Assembly (NCBI RefSeq): GCF_001546455.1
Contig: NZ_KQ956813.1
Span: 1-64,000 of the forward strand
Direction: 5' to 3'
Source of the DNA: Gardnerella vaginalis
GTDB lineage: Bacteria > Actinomycetota > Actinomycetes > Actinomycetales > Bifidobacteriaceae
Length of the DNA stretch: 64,000 nt
The translations under genes were made by a program, and so were the position numbers. Shown here one piece after another: positions 51,781 to 60,293 of this stretch; the stretch's first letter is position 1, and every line of letters starts with the position of its first letter. Below the pieces are notes generated by a model. The model searched no databases. It saw only the letters and a list, made by a program, of their open reading frames with translations, and was not told the DNA's origin.

Positions 51781-51860
51781 CGATTTTTTGTTGATTTTTT
51801 GTTGATTTTGTTATTGATTTTGTTGTCGATTTTTTTGAGCATCTTTCTGTTGATTTTGTG
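51781..51860 (+). repeat. T-rich degenerate repeats upstream of pgk
   Basis: About six imperfect copies of GATTTTTTGTT or TGTTGATTTT follow each other downstream of the whiA terminator. The stretch has almost no C. It lies upstream of the pgk promoter. Confidence 0.75.
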
Positions 51861-51882
51861 CGTGCTTGTTGCGCATATGCGT

Positions 51883-51888
51883 TATAAT
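51883..51888 (+). promoter_or_regulatory. -10 box of the pgk promoter
   Basis: A perfect TATAAT about 100 bp upstream of pgk, with a weak -35 region. It follows the T-rich repeats, which could act as an UP-like element (inference). Confidence 0.5.
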
Positions 51889-51987
51889 TGTTGGTGGAAT
51901 TTATAGACGTTTTAGCTTTGCTTTCGTCTTTTTTCTTGTTAAATTCGCCATCATGATTGGTTGAATCATGGTTTGGAAAGGATACCA

Positions 51988-53193
51988 ATGAAGACACTTA
52001 AAGATTTGGGAGATTTGAGCGGCAAGCGCGTACTAGTTCGTGCTGATTTTAATGTTCCTCTCAAGGGCACGACTATCACAGATGACGGTCGTATTAAGGC
52101 TGCTTTGCCAACGATTAAAGCTTTGCGCGAGCAGGGCGCCAAGGTTATTTTAATGGCACATCTTGGTCGTCCAAAGGGTCAAGTTGTTCCAGAGCTTTCT
52201 TTGGCTCCAGTGGCGGCTCGTTTAGGTGAACTTCTTGGTGTAAATGTTGCTTTGGCTGCAGATACATATGGCGAAGATGCTCAAGCTAAGGTTGCTGCCA
52301 TGAATAATGGCGACGTTGTTTTGCTTGAAAACGTACGCTTTAACGCTGAAGAGACCAGCAAGGATGCTTCCGAGCGCGCAGCTTATGCTAAGAAGATTGC
52401 TGCTCTTGGAGAAGTTTTTGTTTCCGACGGCTTCGGTGTTGTTCACCGTGCTCAGGGCTCTAACTACGATGTTGCTGCAGATCTTCCAGCTGCTGCTGGC
52501 TTGCTTGTTGAGAAGGAAGTTAAGGCACTTTCTCGCGCAACCGAAAATCCAGAGCGTCCTTTGACTGTTGTTCTTGGTGGCTCTAAGGTTTCCGATAAGC
52601 TCGGCGTTATTGAAAACTTGCTTTCTAAGGCAGATCGTCTTGTTATTGGCGGCGGAATGGTGTTCACATTCCTTAAGGCTTTGGGTCACGAAGTTGGTAC
52701 TTCTTTGCTTGAGGAAGATCAGCTCGAGAAGGTTAAGGGCTACATTGAAACCGCTAAGAAGAATGGCGTTGAGCTTGTTCTTCCAACCGATATTGTTGTT
52801 AACGCTGGCTTCCCAGCGGGAGATACTCCTGTTGCTCCAGAAGTTGTTCCAGCGGATGCTATTCCAGCAGACAAGATGGGCTTAGATATTGGCCCTGATT
52901 CTCAGAAGCTGTTCCACGATAAGATTGTTGATTCCAAGACTGTTGTGTGGAATGGCCCTATGGGCGTATTTGAGGTTCCAGAGTTTGCTGCTGGCACTCG
53001 TGCTGTGGCTCAGGGCTTGGTTGACGCCACTAAGAACGGCACTTTCACTATTGTTGGCGGTGGTGATTCCGCTTCTGCAGTTCGTAATCTTGGATTTGCG
53101 GAAGATGGCTTCTCTCACATCTCCACTGGTGGTGGTGCTTCTCTCGAGTTCTTGGAAGGTAAGACTCTTCCAGGCTTGAGCGTGCTTGAGTAA
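51988..53193 (+). CDS. pgk: Phosphoglycerate kinase
   Basis: A 401-residue monomeric PGK of lower glycolysis, which makes ATP from 1,3-bisphosphoglycerate. [71 protein letters not shown] and [14 protein letters not shown] are all present. Codon use is more biased than in neighbours, as expected of a highly expressed gene. An in-frame ATG at 51961 is upstream; ATG 51988 has GGAAAGGATACCA. tpiA follows after a hairpin. Confidence 0.98.
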   Translation: MKTLKDLGDLSGKRVLVRADFNVPLKGTTITDDGRIKAALPTIKALREQGAKVILMAHLGRPKGQVVPELSLAPVAARLGELLGVNVALAADTYGEDAQAKVAAMNNGDVVLLENVRFNAEETSKDASERAAYAKKIAALGEVFVSDGFGVVHRAQGSNYDVAADLPAAAGLLVEKEVKALSRATENPERPLTVVLGGSKVSDKLGVIENLLSKADRLVIGGGMVFTFLKALGHEVGTSLLEEDQLEKVKGYIETAKKNGVELVLPTDIVVNAGFPAGDTPVAPEVVPADAIPADKMGLDIGPDSQKLFHDKIVDSKTVVWNGPMGVFEVPEFAAGTRAVAQGLVDATKNGTFTIVGGGDSASAVRNLGFAEDGFSHISTGGGASLEFLEGKTLPGLSVLE

Positions 53194-53213
53194 ATATCTT
53201 TAAAGTAATATTG

Positions 53214-53276
53214 TGCCGGCTTTCGATTTTATAAATTTATTTTGTAAATCGAAGTCGGCATAATTCTAGTTTTTAT
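53214..53276 (+). terminator. Hairpin between pgk and tpiA, possible terminator or processing signal
   Basis: TGCCGGCTTTCGATTT pairs with AAATCGAAGTCGGCA (ends 53260) with one bulged T. A T run (GTTTTTATCTTT) starts about 10 nt later, so termination may be partial. Confidence 0.6.
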
Positions 53277-53309
53277 CTTTATTCTTAATTTTAATTCTTA
53301 AGGGTGATT

Positions 53310-54107
53310 ATGGGCGTGAATAGAAAACCGCTAGTTGCAGGCAATTGGAAGATGAATTTCAATCACCTCGAAGCCACTCATTTTATTCAAAAATTCTGGT
53401 GGCAGCTTTGCGATTCTCACTTTGATTGCAAAAAATGCGATATTGCGCTTATGCCATCGTTTACGTCCTTAAGAAGCGTACAAGTTTTAGTTGAATCCAG
53501 CAATATTCCTATTCTTTACGGAGCTCAAGCGGTTTCTGTTACAACTCAAGGCGCGTTTACTGGAGATGTTTCGGCAGATATGCTAGCAAGCCTTGGCTGC
53601 TCAATGGTGATTGTTGGTCATTCCGAGCGTCGAAAGTATCACCCAGAAGATGATGCGAATATTGTTGACCAAGTGCGTGCTGTTCTTGCAGCTGGAATGC
53701 AGCCGATTTTATGCGTTGGAGAGAGCTTCGAGGAGCGCAAGCAGGGTATAGAGCTTGATTTTGCGGTTGGGCAAGTTCACGACGTTACTCGCGACTTAGA
53801 TTCTAAGCAGGCAGAGCGTTTGATTATTGCGTATGAACCAGTTTGGGCTATTGGAACTGGCATGGTTGCTACAGCGCAATCTGCTCAAGAGGCAGCTTTT
53901 GCTATTAGGGACGATTTGCGCAGTACTTTTGACAATAATGTTGCAAATTCCGTGCGTATTCTTTACGGAGGCTCTGTAACGTCTTCTAATGCGTCAAGCT
54001 TAATTAGCGAGCCAGATGTAGATGGATTCCTTATTGGAGGCGCGTCTTTAGACGTTGATGAGCTTGCTTCTATTGTTAAACTTGCGTCTTATAAAAATCG
54101 CGAATAA
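53310..54107 (+). CDS. tpiA: Triosephosphate isomerase
   Basis: A 265-residue TIM barrel. It interconverts dihydroxyacetone phosphate and glyceraldehyde 3-phosphate. AGNWKMN holds the catalytic Lys, IVGHSERRKYH the electrophilic His, IAYEPVWAIGTGMVAT the catalytic Glu plus loop 6, and ILYGGSV the phosphate site. GTG 53304 is in frame, but ATG 53310 has AAGGG at a better distance. It lies between pgk and secG. Confidence 0.97.
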   Translation: MGVNRKPLVAGNWKMNFNHLEATHFIQKFWWQLCDSHFDCKKCDIALMPSFTSLRSVQVLVESSNIPILYGAQAVSVTTQGAFTGDVSADMLASLGCSMVIVGHSERRKYHPEDDANIVDQVRAVLAAGMQPILCVGESFEERKQGIELDFAVGQVHDVTRDLDSKQAERLIIAYEPVWAIGTGMVATAQSAQEAAFAIRDDLRSTFDNNVANSVRILYGGSVTSSNASSLISEPDVDGFLIGGASLDVDELASIVKLASYKNRE

Positions 54108-54180
54108 TTTAGCCTGATTTAACGCATAGGTCAATGGCTTTTATTATGCTTTACAGAGTACTAAAAACAGGAGGTTACTT

Positions 54181-54429
54181 GTGTCCGCTGTGAAAATTGT
54201 TTTGCAAGTGTTGCTTGTGCTCACCAGCATTTTGTTAACATTGTTGATTTTGATGCACAAGGGCAAGGGCGGCGGCCTTTCCGACATGTTCGGCGGCGGT
54301 TTAACGAAGAACGCTGGTAGCTCTGGTGTTGCAGAAAAGAACTTGAATCGTTGGACTGTTATCATAGCTTTGATTTGGGTGGCTGTTATTGTTGCCTTGA
54401 ATCTTATGACTAAGTTCTCACTTATCTAA
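54181..54429 (+). CDS. secG: Protein translocase subunit SecG
   Basis: An 82-residue SecG with two transmembrane helices (about 3-22 and 55-76) joined by a Gly-rich loop (KGKGGGLSDMFGGGLTKNAG). It assists SecYE in export. It starts with GTG after ACAGGAGGTTACTT. The order pgk-tpiA-secG is typical of actinobacteria. A terminator follows. Confidence 0.96.
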   Translation: MSAVKIVLQVLLVLTSILLTLLILMHKGKGGGLSDMFGGGLTKNAGSSGVAEKNLNRWTVIIALIWVAVIVALNLMTKFSLI

Positions 54430-54439
54430 GTATTCTTTT

Positions 54440-54475
54440 AAGCGCGTAGTCGAAAGATTGCGCGCTTTTATTTTA
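54440..54475 (+). terminator. Terminator after secG
   Basis: AAGCGCG (54440-54446) pairs with CGCGCTT (54461-54467), followed by TTATTTTATT. Confidence 0.82.
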
Positions 54476-54525
54476 TTAAAACGCATTGTGTTGATTGCAT
54501 ACGCATTGTAAAAATTTGGGAATTT

Positions 54526-55353
54526 ATGCTTCGTTTTTCTCCATCGCTTGTTATTGCCGATCTTGATGGCACTATGCTTCATGATTCACAAACTTTTGAA
54601 GGCAGATATTTAAGCCAAGAAACTGTTAGCGCTGCTAAGCGTTTGAGCGAACGCGGAATACCGCTTGCGATTATTACGGCTCGCCCTGTTGGTAGTGCTT
54701 TTGATTTTATCCACGATTTGCAAGCTCAAGTTTGCGCATATCTTAATGGTGCTCTTATTGATTTTGATTGCGCACATAGTACTATTAGCAATCTTACTTC
54801 GCAAAGAAGCCTTGATACTCTTGTGCGCTTTGGCTTTGATTCTAAGCTTGCGTCTAGCGTGTGTTTGCGCTTGCTTAACGAGATTCCTACGCTTCGTATT
54901 GGCATTGTTATGAACGATGTTCGTTACACTAATTTTGATGTTCGTATGCTTTGGAGCAAGCAGGATTTTATTATTACAGATTTCTCCAATGTTCCAAGTG
55001 GCATTGCAGACAAAATTATTATTGTTCCTCGAGATAGTGAAAAGGAAAAACTTCAGAGCATTCTTCCAAGCGACTTTTCGCTACACATTAGCGAAGACGT
55101 GTTGTGGATGCTTACGAATCCTCTTGCAAACAAAGGTCATGCTTTGAACGTTATTTGCGATCGTTTGGGTGTAAAGCCTATTCGCACAGTTGTTTTTGGC
55201 GACGATATTATAGATATAGACATGTTCCGCGCAGGGGGATACGGTGTAGCGGTAGCGAATAGTAATCCTCGGTTGCTTGCGATTGCAGATGAGGTTTGTG
55301 ACTCCAACAACAACGATGGCGTTGCTGCCTGGCTTAAAAACGAATTGCTCTAG
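54526..55353 (+). CDS. HAD-superfamily (Cof-type) phosphatase
   Basis: A 275-residue Cof/YbiV-type HAD hydrolase. Motif I is IADLDGTMLHDS, motif II IITARPVG (Thr), motif III includes the Lys of NKGHALNVICDRLGV, and motif IV is VFGDDIIDIDMFRAGG. Such enzymes remove phosphate from sugar phosphates, nucleotides or cofactor precursors; the substrate is not readable. The ATG follows TTTGGGAATTT. It is convergent with tal. Confidence 0.88.
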   Translation: MLRFSPSLVIADLDGTMLHDSQTFEGRYLSQETVSAAKRLSERGIPLAIITARPVGSAFDFIHDLQAQVCAYLNGALIDFDCAHSTISNLTSQRSLDTLVRFGFDSKLASSVCLRLLNEIPTLRIGIVMNDVRYTNFDVRMLWSKQDFIITDFSNVPSGIADKIIIVPRDSEKEKLQSILPSDFSLHISEDVLWMLTNPLANKGHALNVICDRLGVKPIRTVVFGDDIIDIDMFRAGGYGVAVANSNPRLLAIADEVCDSNNNDGVAAWLKNELL

Positions 55354-55389
55354 CAGTTTATTCAATCATCAAAATCGGACGCAAACATA

Positions 55390-55436
55390 AAACAAAAACC
55401 GCACATGTGTGGAAATTAATCCACGTTCATGTGCGG
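55390..55436 (-). terminator. Terminator of tal (minus strand), also behind the HAD gene
   Basis: CCGCACATG (55399-55407) pairs with CATGTGCGG (55428-55436), with inner GTGGA/TCCAC pairing. On the minus strand it is followed by TTTTTGTTTTATG. It lies between two convergent genes and may act on both. Confidence 0.85.
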
Positions 55437-55466
55437 CTTATGTCTATTTATTACTGATTAATCAAA

Positions 55467-56570
55467 TCAGGCGTTTACGCGATCGATGCCAGACTGTACG
55501 TCTGCAATCACGGAATCCCAAGACTTGATGAAGGCGGCAACACCGTCAGCCTCAAGCTTGTCGGTAACGTCCTTGATGTTGATGCCAAGCTCAGCAAGCT
55601 TGTTCATAACAGCATGGCTCTCTTCGTAAGTGCCCTTAATGGAAGCAGCACCGTTGCCGTGATCAGCAAGAGCGTTCAAAGTCTTCTCTGGCATGGTGTT
55701 AACAACATGCTCAGCAACCAACTCGTCAACGTACTTGCAATCGGAGTAAGCTGCGTTCTTGGTGCCAGTAGAAGCCCAAAGTGGACGCTGCTTCTTAGCA
55801 CCCTTGGCCTCAAGCTCAGCCCAACGTGGGTCGGCAGCGAACTTCTTCTCGAAGAGTTCGTAAGCCAAGCGAGCGTTAGCAACAGCAGCCTTGCCTTCAA
55901 GAGCCTTAGCTTCAGCAGAACCGTTAGCTTCGAGGAGCTTGTCAACAGCGCTATCAACGCGGGAGACGAAGAAGGAAGCTACGGAACCAATGTGCTTCAA
56001 GTCGTGGCCGTTAGCAGCAGCCTGAGCAATACCTTCGATGAAGGCGTCGATAACCTGCTCGTAGCGCTCGAGGGAGAAGATCAAGGTTACGTTCACGGAG
56101 ATACCCTTAGCGAGGGTAGCGGTGATAGCTGGAAGACCTTCCAAAGTTGCAGGAATCTTGATCATAACGTTTGGACGATCAACCTTTGCCCAAAGCTCTT
56201 CCGCCTGCTTCTCGGTGTTAGCAGTATCGTGAGCCAAGCGTGGATCAACTTCGATGGAAACGCGGCCGTCAACGAAATCGGTCTTTTCTGCAATCTCACG
56301 GAAGATATCGGTTGCGTTACGAACGTCGGTGGTGGTCAACTCGCGAATAGCGGTCTCAACGTCAACCTTGCCGAGTTCCTTAAGCTGTGCGTCGTATGGG
56401 CCAACCTGGCTCAAAGCCTTCTGGAAGATAGATGGGTTGGTAGTAACACCAACAACATTCTTGTTAGCAATAAGATCCTGCAAAGAGCCAGACTCAATGC
56501 GGGTACGGGACAAATCGTCCAACCAAATAGAAACGCCGGAATCGCTAGTGCGCTGCGTTGCTTCAGTCAT
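55467..56570 (-). CDS. tal: Transaldolase
   Basis: A 367-residue type 2 transaldolase. It transfers a dihydroxyacetone unit between sugar phosphates; in bifidobacteria tal and tkt feed the fructose-6-phosphate shunt. VVGVTTNPSIFQKAL is the N-terminal signature, and NVMIKIPATLEG contains the Schiff-base Lys138. The start ATG follows TTAAGGAGATAAC, a strong site. Codon use is strongly biased, indicating high expression. It is downstream of tkt on the same strand with a 211-bp structured gap. Confidence 0.97.
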   Translation of the reverse strand: MTEATQRTSDSGVSIWLDDLSRTRIESGSLQDLIANKNVVGVTTNPSIFQKALSQVGPYDAQLKELGKVDVETAIRELTTTDVRNATDIFREIAEKTDFVDGRVSIEVDPRLAHDTANTEKQAEELWAKVDRPNVMIKIPATLEGLPAITATLAKGISVNVTLIFSLERYEQVIDAFIEGIAQAAANGHDLKHIGSVASFFVSRVDSAVDKLLEANGSAEAKALEGKAAVANARLAYELFEKKFAADPRWAELEAKGAKKQRPLWASTGTKNAAYSDCKYVDELVAEHVVNTMPEKTLNALADHGNGAASIKGTYEESHAVMNKLAELGINIKDVTDKLEADGVAAFIKSWDSVIADVQSGIDRVNA

Positions 56571-56631
56571 GTTATCTCCTTAACACTGTGCTCCACCAAT
56601 TGGAACACGTTGGTAGTGTTGGCGTTTTACA

Positions 56632-56754
56632 GGAAACAGCGGTTGATGCTAAACCAACTGTAGCTTAGCATCAACACGCCTTTGCTGTTTCCAGTGAAGT
56701 GTTAAACACTTCGAGTTTTATGATTCATATCTTTTTGTGATTACAAAAAGATAT
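56632..56754. other. Cluster of three inverted repeats between tkt and tal
   Basis: A composite stem has GGAAACAGC (56632-56640) with GCTGTTTCC (56684-56692) and, nested, GTTGATGCTAA (56642-56652) with TTAGCATCAAC (56665-56675). Next is a palindrome GAAGTGTT-A-AACACTTC (56696-56712). Last is ATATCTTTTTGT/ACAAAAAGATAT (56727-56754, 4-nt loop). On the minus (sense) strand none is followed by a good T run. They could pause, stabilise or process the tkt-tal mRNA. Confidence 0.85.
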
Positions 56755-56781
56755 TTGAACCAAGTTTTTTTTTATTATTAC

Positions 56782-58881
56782 TTAGGCGCGAGCTTCTTCG
56801 ATAGATGCCTTAGCGGCTTCTACTACATGCTCAGCAGTAATGCCCAAGTCGATCATGTTCTGACCGCCGTCACCCTGCAAGCCGTACTGTTCAATAGAAA
56901 CAGCCTTGCCGCAATCGCCAAGATACTTGTACCAAGGCAATGCCAAGCCAGCTTCGATGGAAACGCGAGCCTTAACAGACTTTGGAAGGATTGCTTCCTT
57001 GTACTCTTCGTCTTGCTCTTCGAACCATTCGAGAGATGGCATAGAAAGAACACGAGCCTTAATGCCTTCGCCAGCCAAAGTCTTGGCAGCAGCAACAGCC
57101 CACTGAACTTCGGAGCCAGTAGCCATAATGATTACGTCTGGAGTGCCTTCGCAATCAACCAAAACGTAAGCGCCATGCTTTACGCCTTCGCGAGCCTTCT
57201 TAGCAGTTTCTGCAAGAGTTGGAACGCCCTGGCGAGTCAAAATCATAGCGGTTGGGTAGTTGTTCTTCTTCTCGAAGAAGTAGCGGTAAGCTTCAGCAGT
57301 CTCGTACTCATCTGCAGGGCGCACAACCTCAAGCTGAGGAATAGCGCGGAAAGCAGCCAAGTGTTCGATTGGCTGGTGAGTTGGACCATCTTCACCCAAG
57401 GCTACGGAATCGTGAGTCCAAACGTAGAGGTTTGGAATCTCCATCAAAGCAGCCAAGCGAACTGCTGGGCGCTCGTAGTCGGAGAACTGGAAGAAGGTGC
57501 CGTTGAATGGGCGAGTGTTAGAACCAAGCAAAATACCGTTGGTAATTGCACCCATTGCAAACTCACGCACACCAAAGTGAAGCTGGCGGCCATACTCGGA
57601 AACGTTTGGCCAAGTGCGGGTTGCATCCTCGGATGGACCGAAGGAGTCAGCGCCCTTAATGTTGGTGTTGTTGGAGCCGCCCAAATCAGCGGAACCGCCC
57701 CAAAGTTCTGGCATAACAGCAGCAATTGCGTTAAGAACTGCGCCAGAAGCCTTACGGGTAGCAACCTTGGATCCAACTTCGAAGCCAGCAACCAAGTCGT
57801 CAATGGCCTTGTCGAAGCCTTCTGGAAGCTTGCCAGCCTTAAGACGATCGTAGAGAGCAGCCTTATCTGGGTTTGCAGCAGCCCACTTTGCAAGAGCTTC
57901 ATCCCAAGCCTTGTGAGCAGCCAAACCGCGCTCGGCAACCTTGCGAGCGTGAGCCAAAGCTTCTTCGTCGATTGGGAACGAAACTTCTGGATCGAAACCG
58001 CAAAGTTCCTTCAAGCCCTTAACAGCTTCTTCTCCAAGCTTAGAGCCGTGGGAAGCTTCGTTGTCGGTCTTACCTGGGGTTGGCCAAGCAATCAAAGTAT
58101 TAACCTTAATGAAGTGAGGCTTATCGGTAACTTCCTGAGCCTTTTCAATAGCAGCAGCCAAAGCCTGAACGTCTTCCTTGTAGGAGCCGTCTGGCTGAAT
58201 GAAGCTAACTTCATCGGTGTACCAACCGTATGCACGGTAGCGAGCAAGAATATCTTCAGAGAAGGTAAGCTTTGTATCGCCTTCAATCTGAATGTGGTTT
58301 GCATCGAAAATAACAGTCAAATTGCCAAGCTTCTGGTTTCCAGCCAAAGAAGCAGCTTCGGAAGAAACGCCTTCCTCAACGTCGCCTTCACCGCAAATAA
58401 CCCAAACCTTGTGGTCAAATGGGGAAGTGCCAGCTGGAGCTTCTGGGTCAAGAAGACCGCGCTCAAAGCGCTGACCATAAGCAAAGCCAACAGCAGAAGC
58501 AAGACCCTGACCAAGTGGGCCAGTAGTCATTTCGATACCTGGAGTTAAGCCATATTCTGGGTGGCCTGGAGTACGCGTGTCTGCACCGCCACGGAAATAC
58601 TTGAGATCGTCAAGAGTCAAGCCGTAACCAGAGAAGAACAATTGCACGTATTGCGTAAGCGAAGCGTGACCGCCAGAAAGAATAAAGCGATCGCGGCCAG
58701 CCCACTTTGGGTCGGCAGGATCGTGCTTAATAAAGTGCTGGTACAAGGTGTACGCAATTGGTGCCAATGAAACAGGGGAGCCAGGATGTCCGTGTCCTGC
58801 TCGCTCAACAGCATCAGCCGAGAGAACCTTCGCCATCTTTACGGCGCGCTCGTCTAATGCAGACCAGTTGAAATCGGTCAT
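56782..58881 (-). CDS. tkt: Transketolase
   Basis: A 699-residue thiamine-diphosphate enzyme. It moves two-carbon ketol units between sugar phosphates and works with tal in the bifid shunt/pentose pathway. GHPGSPVSLAPIAY, TGPLGQGLASAVG, the ThDP-binding GEGDVEEGVSSEAASLAGNQ ending in N, THDSVALGEDGPTHQPIEH and a C-terminal VSIEQYGLQGDGG are complete. The open frame extends 40 codons upstream to 59001, but the ATG at 58881 follows GGAAGGAAAG and gives the family N terminus MTDFNWSALDERAV. Codon use indicates high expression. Confidence 0.97.
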   Translation of the reverse strand: MTDFNWSALDERAVKMAKVLSADAVERAGHGHPGSPVSLAPIAYTLYQHFIKHDPADPKWAGRDRFILSGGHASLTQYVQLFFSGYGLTLDDLKYFRGGADTRTPGHPEYGLTPGIEMTTGPLGQGLASAVGFAYGQRFERGLLDPEAPAGTSPFDHKVWVICGEGDVEEGVSSEAASLAGNQKLGNLTVIFDANHIQIEGDTKLTFSEDILARYRAYGWYTDEVSFIQPDGSYKEDVQALAAAIEKAQEVTDKPHFIKVNTLIAWPTPGKTDNEASHGSKLGEEAVKGLKELCGFDPEVSFPIDEEALAHARKVAERGLAAHKAWDEALAKWAAANPDKAALYDRLKAGKLPEGFDKAIDDLVAGFEVGSKVATRKASGAVLNAIAAVMPELWGGSADLGGSNNTNIKGADSFGPSEDATRTWPNVSEYGRQLHFGVREFAMGAITNGILLGSNTRPFNGTFFQFSDYERPAVRLAALMEIPNLYVWTHDSVALGEDGPTHQPIEHLAAFRAIPQLEVVRPADEYETAEAYRYFFEKKNNYPTAMILTRQGVPTLAETAKKAREGVKHGAYVLVDCEGTPDVIIMATGSEVQWAVAAAKTLAGEGIKARVLSMPSLEWFEEQDEEYKEAILPKSVKARVSIEAGLALPWYKYLGDCGKAVSIEQYGLQGDGGQNMIDLGITAEHVVEAAKASIEEARA

Positions 58882-59190
58882 GTGATCTACTTTCCTTCCA
58901 ATAATTCGGGTTTTTGCGCACAGCTTGCGCTGGCCATTACCCTCACATTGCCCTTTAATCCTATCTTTTATATCAGACGAACTTTTAACAAAGTGTGTCA
59001 AAAGTTAACAAAAGTTTATATTTATAGTTAGCTGTTGTTCTGTAAAAGTGACTTATTAAAAGTGACTGATTAAAAAATACTTAATAATACTTAATCACAT
59101 ATTATTTTGACATATATAATGGTTAGCAGTGAATTAATAAACGATTAGTGTTGTTTAATCGGGTTTAAAGGTTTTAATAAAGGAGAATCA
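58882..59190. promoter_or_regulatory. Divergent promoter region of tkt (minus) and hrcA (plus)
   Basis: A 309-bp gap with no gene. For tkt a TTGACA (minus strand, 58996-59001) and TATAAA/GATATA boxes (about 58967-58974) are present at non-ideal spacing. For hrcA a consensus TATAAT (59115-59120) has a weak -35 TTAATC. Two tandem duplications lie between: 14 bp x2 (59044-59071) and a perfect 10 bp x2 (59076-59095). TTAGCAGTG after the hrcA -10 faintly resembles half a CIRCE element, but no matching GAGTGCTAA arm is seen. Confidence 0.6.
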
Positions 59191-60222
59191 ATGCAATCAC
59201 GGCGCATGATGATACTGCGTGCGGTTGTTGAAGATTATATTCGTTCACATGAGCCTGTTGGTTCTGCGTCTTTGGCTAAAAATCACAAATTGGGCGTCAG
59301 CTCTGCAACGATTCGCAACGATATGTCTCTTCTAGAAGAAGAAGGCTACTTGATTCAGCCGCATACTTCTGCTGGCAGGATTCCTACAGAAAAAGGATAC
59401 AGGTATTTTGTTGATGGCCTAGCCGCACTAATTCCACTTTCTAATGCGCAAAGACGAGGGATTCGCACGTTTTTAAGTGGATCTGTTAGTTTACAAGACA
59501 CTCTACAACGCTCAGCGCGACTTCTTGCAAGCATAACTGGTCAGGTTGCGCTAGTGGCATCTCCTGCGTTGTCGAAGTCAAAAGTAAAAAGAATTGAGAT
59601 TGTTCAAGTATCGTCTTCAACTCTTCTAGTTGTTGTAATTACAGACGCTGGAGGCGTTGCGCAACATATAATTCAAGCGTCAAACATAAATTCAGATGAT
59701 TTATTGCATCTAACTAATATGGTTAACGATGCTTGCATTGGATTATCTCTTCTTGATGCTGCAAAACGTGTTTATTCTCTAGCAAATCGCCAGGATTTGG
59801 CTTCTGCTTTGCAAATTATTAGTCAACTTGCTAACGCGTTAGAAGATATGCATAATGGCGAGCATTCTCACGATTTGTACATGGCTGGAGCTTCTCAACT
59901 TGCGCATAGACAAAATATTGGCGATTTTGCGTCTCTTTTCGATGCTCTAGAAGAGCAAGCTGTTATTATGCGACTTATGACTTCTCTAAGCGAAGAAGCA
60001 AACGATTGCGCAAGCGGCGTTAGTGTTGCAATAGGCTCGGAGACTCACACGCCTGGTCTTTTAAATGCTTCTGTTGTAACAAGCGCTTATGGCTACAATT
60101 CGGATTCCGATTCTGCGTTTATTGGGTCAATCGGCCCTACTCACATGGATTACGCGGCAACAATGACGGCTGTTAAAGCTGTAGCAAAGTATCTTAATGC
60201 GTTTATATCTGAAAATTCATAA
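59191..60222 (+). CDS. hrcA: Heat-inducible transcription repressor HrcA
   Basis: A 343-residue HrcA. It represses chaperone operons by binding CIRCE elements and is tuned by GroEL. The winged-helix N terminus reads MILRAVVEDYIRSHEPVGSA and SSATIRNDMSLLEEEGYLIQ, then PHTSAGRIPTEKGYRYFVD. The GAF-like C-terminal domain ends GPTHMDYAATMTAVKAVAKY. The start ATG follows AAAGGAGAATCA. It is upstream of dnaJ as in most Gram-positives. A 14-bp duplication spans its stop. Confidence 0.96.
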   Translation: MQSRRMMILRAVVEDYIRSHEPVGSASLAKNHKLGVSSATIRNDMSLLEEEGYLIQPHTSAGRIPTEKGYRYFVDGLAALIPLSNAQRRGIRTFLSGSVSLQDTLQRSARLLASITGQVALVASPALSKSKVKRIEIVQVSSSTLLVVVITDAGGVAQHIIQASNINSDDLLHLTNMVNDACIGLSLLDAAKRVYSLANRQDLASALQIISQLANALEDMHNGEHSHDLYMAGASQLAHRQNIGDFASLFDALEEQAVIMRLMTSLSEEANDCASGVSVAIGSETHTPGLLNASVVTSAYGYNSDSDSAFIGSIGPTHMDYAATMTAVKAVAKYLNAFISENS

Positions 60223-60240
60223 AAACAAATTCATAAAAAT
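60213..60240 (+). repeat. 14-bp tandem duplication across the hrcA stop
   Basis: AAATTCATAAAAAC (60213-60226) and AAATTCATAAAAAT (60227-60240), 13 of 14 identical. The first copy includes the stop TAA (60220-60222). Confidence 0.92.
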
Positions 60241-60293
60241 TGGCTGGCTGTGCCTTATGCAAAAATGATTTTAGAACATAAAAGGGGAGTTAA

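Noticed and set aside
55614-56663. 349-codon plus-strand frame opposite tal
   Set aside because: Shadow of a strongly codon-biased gene; the minus-strand frame is clearly transaldolase.
56737-58548. 603-codon plus-strand frame opposite tkt
   Set aside because: Long only because tkt has biased codons lacking antisense stops; no domain visible, and tkt is unambiguous.
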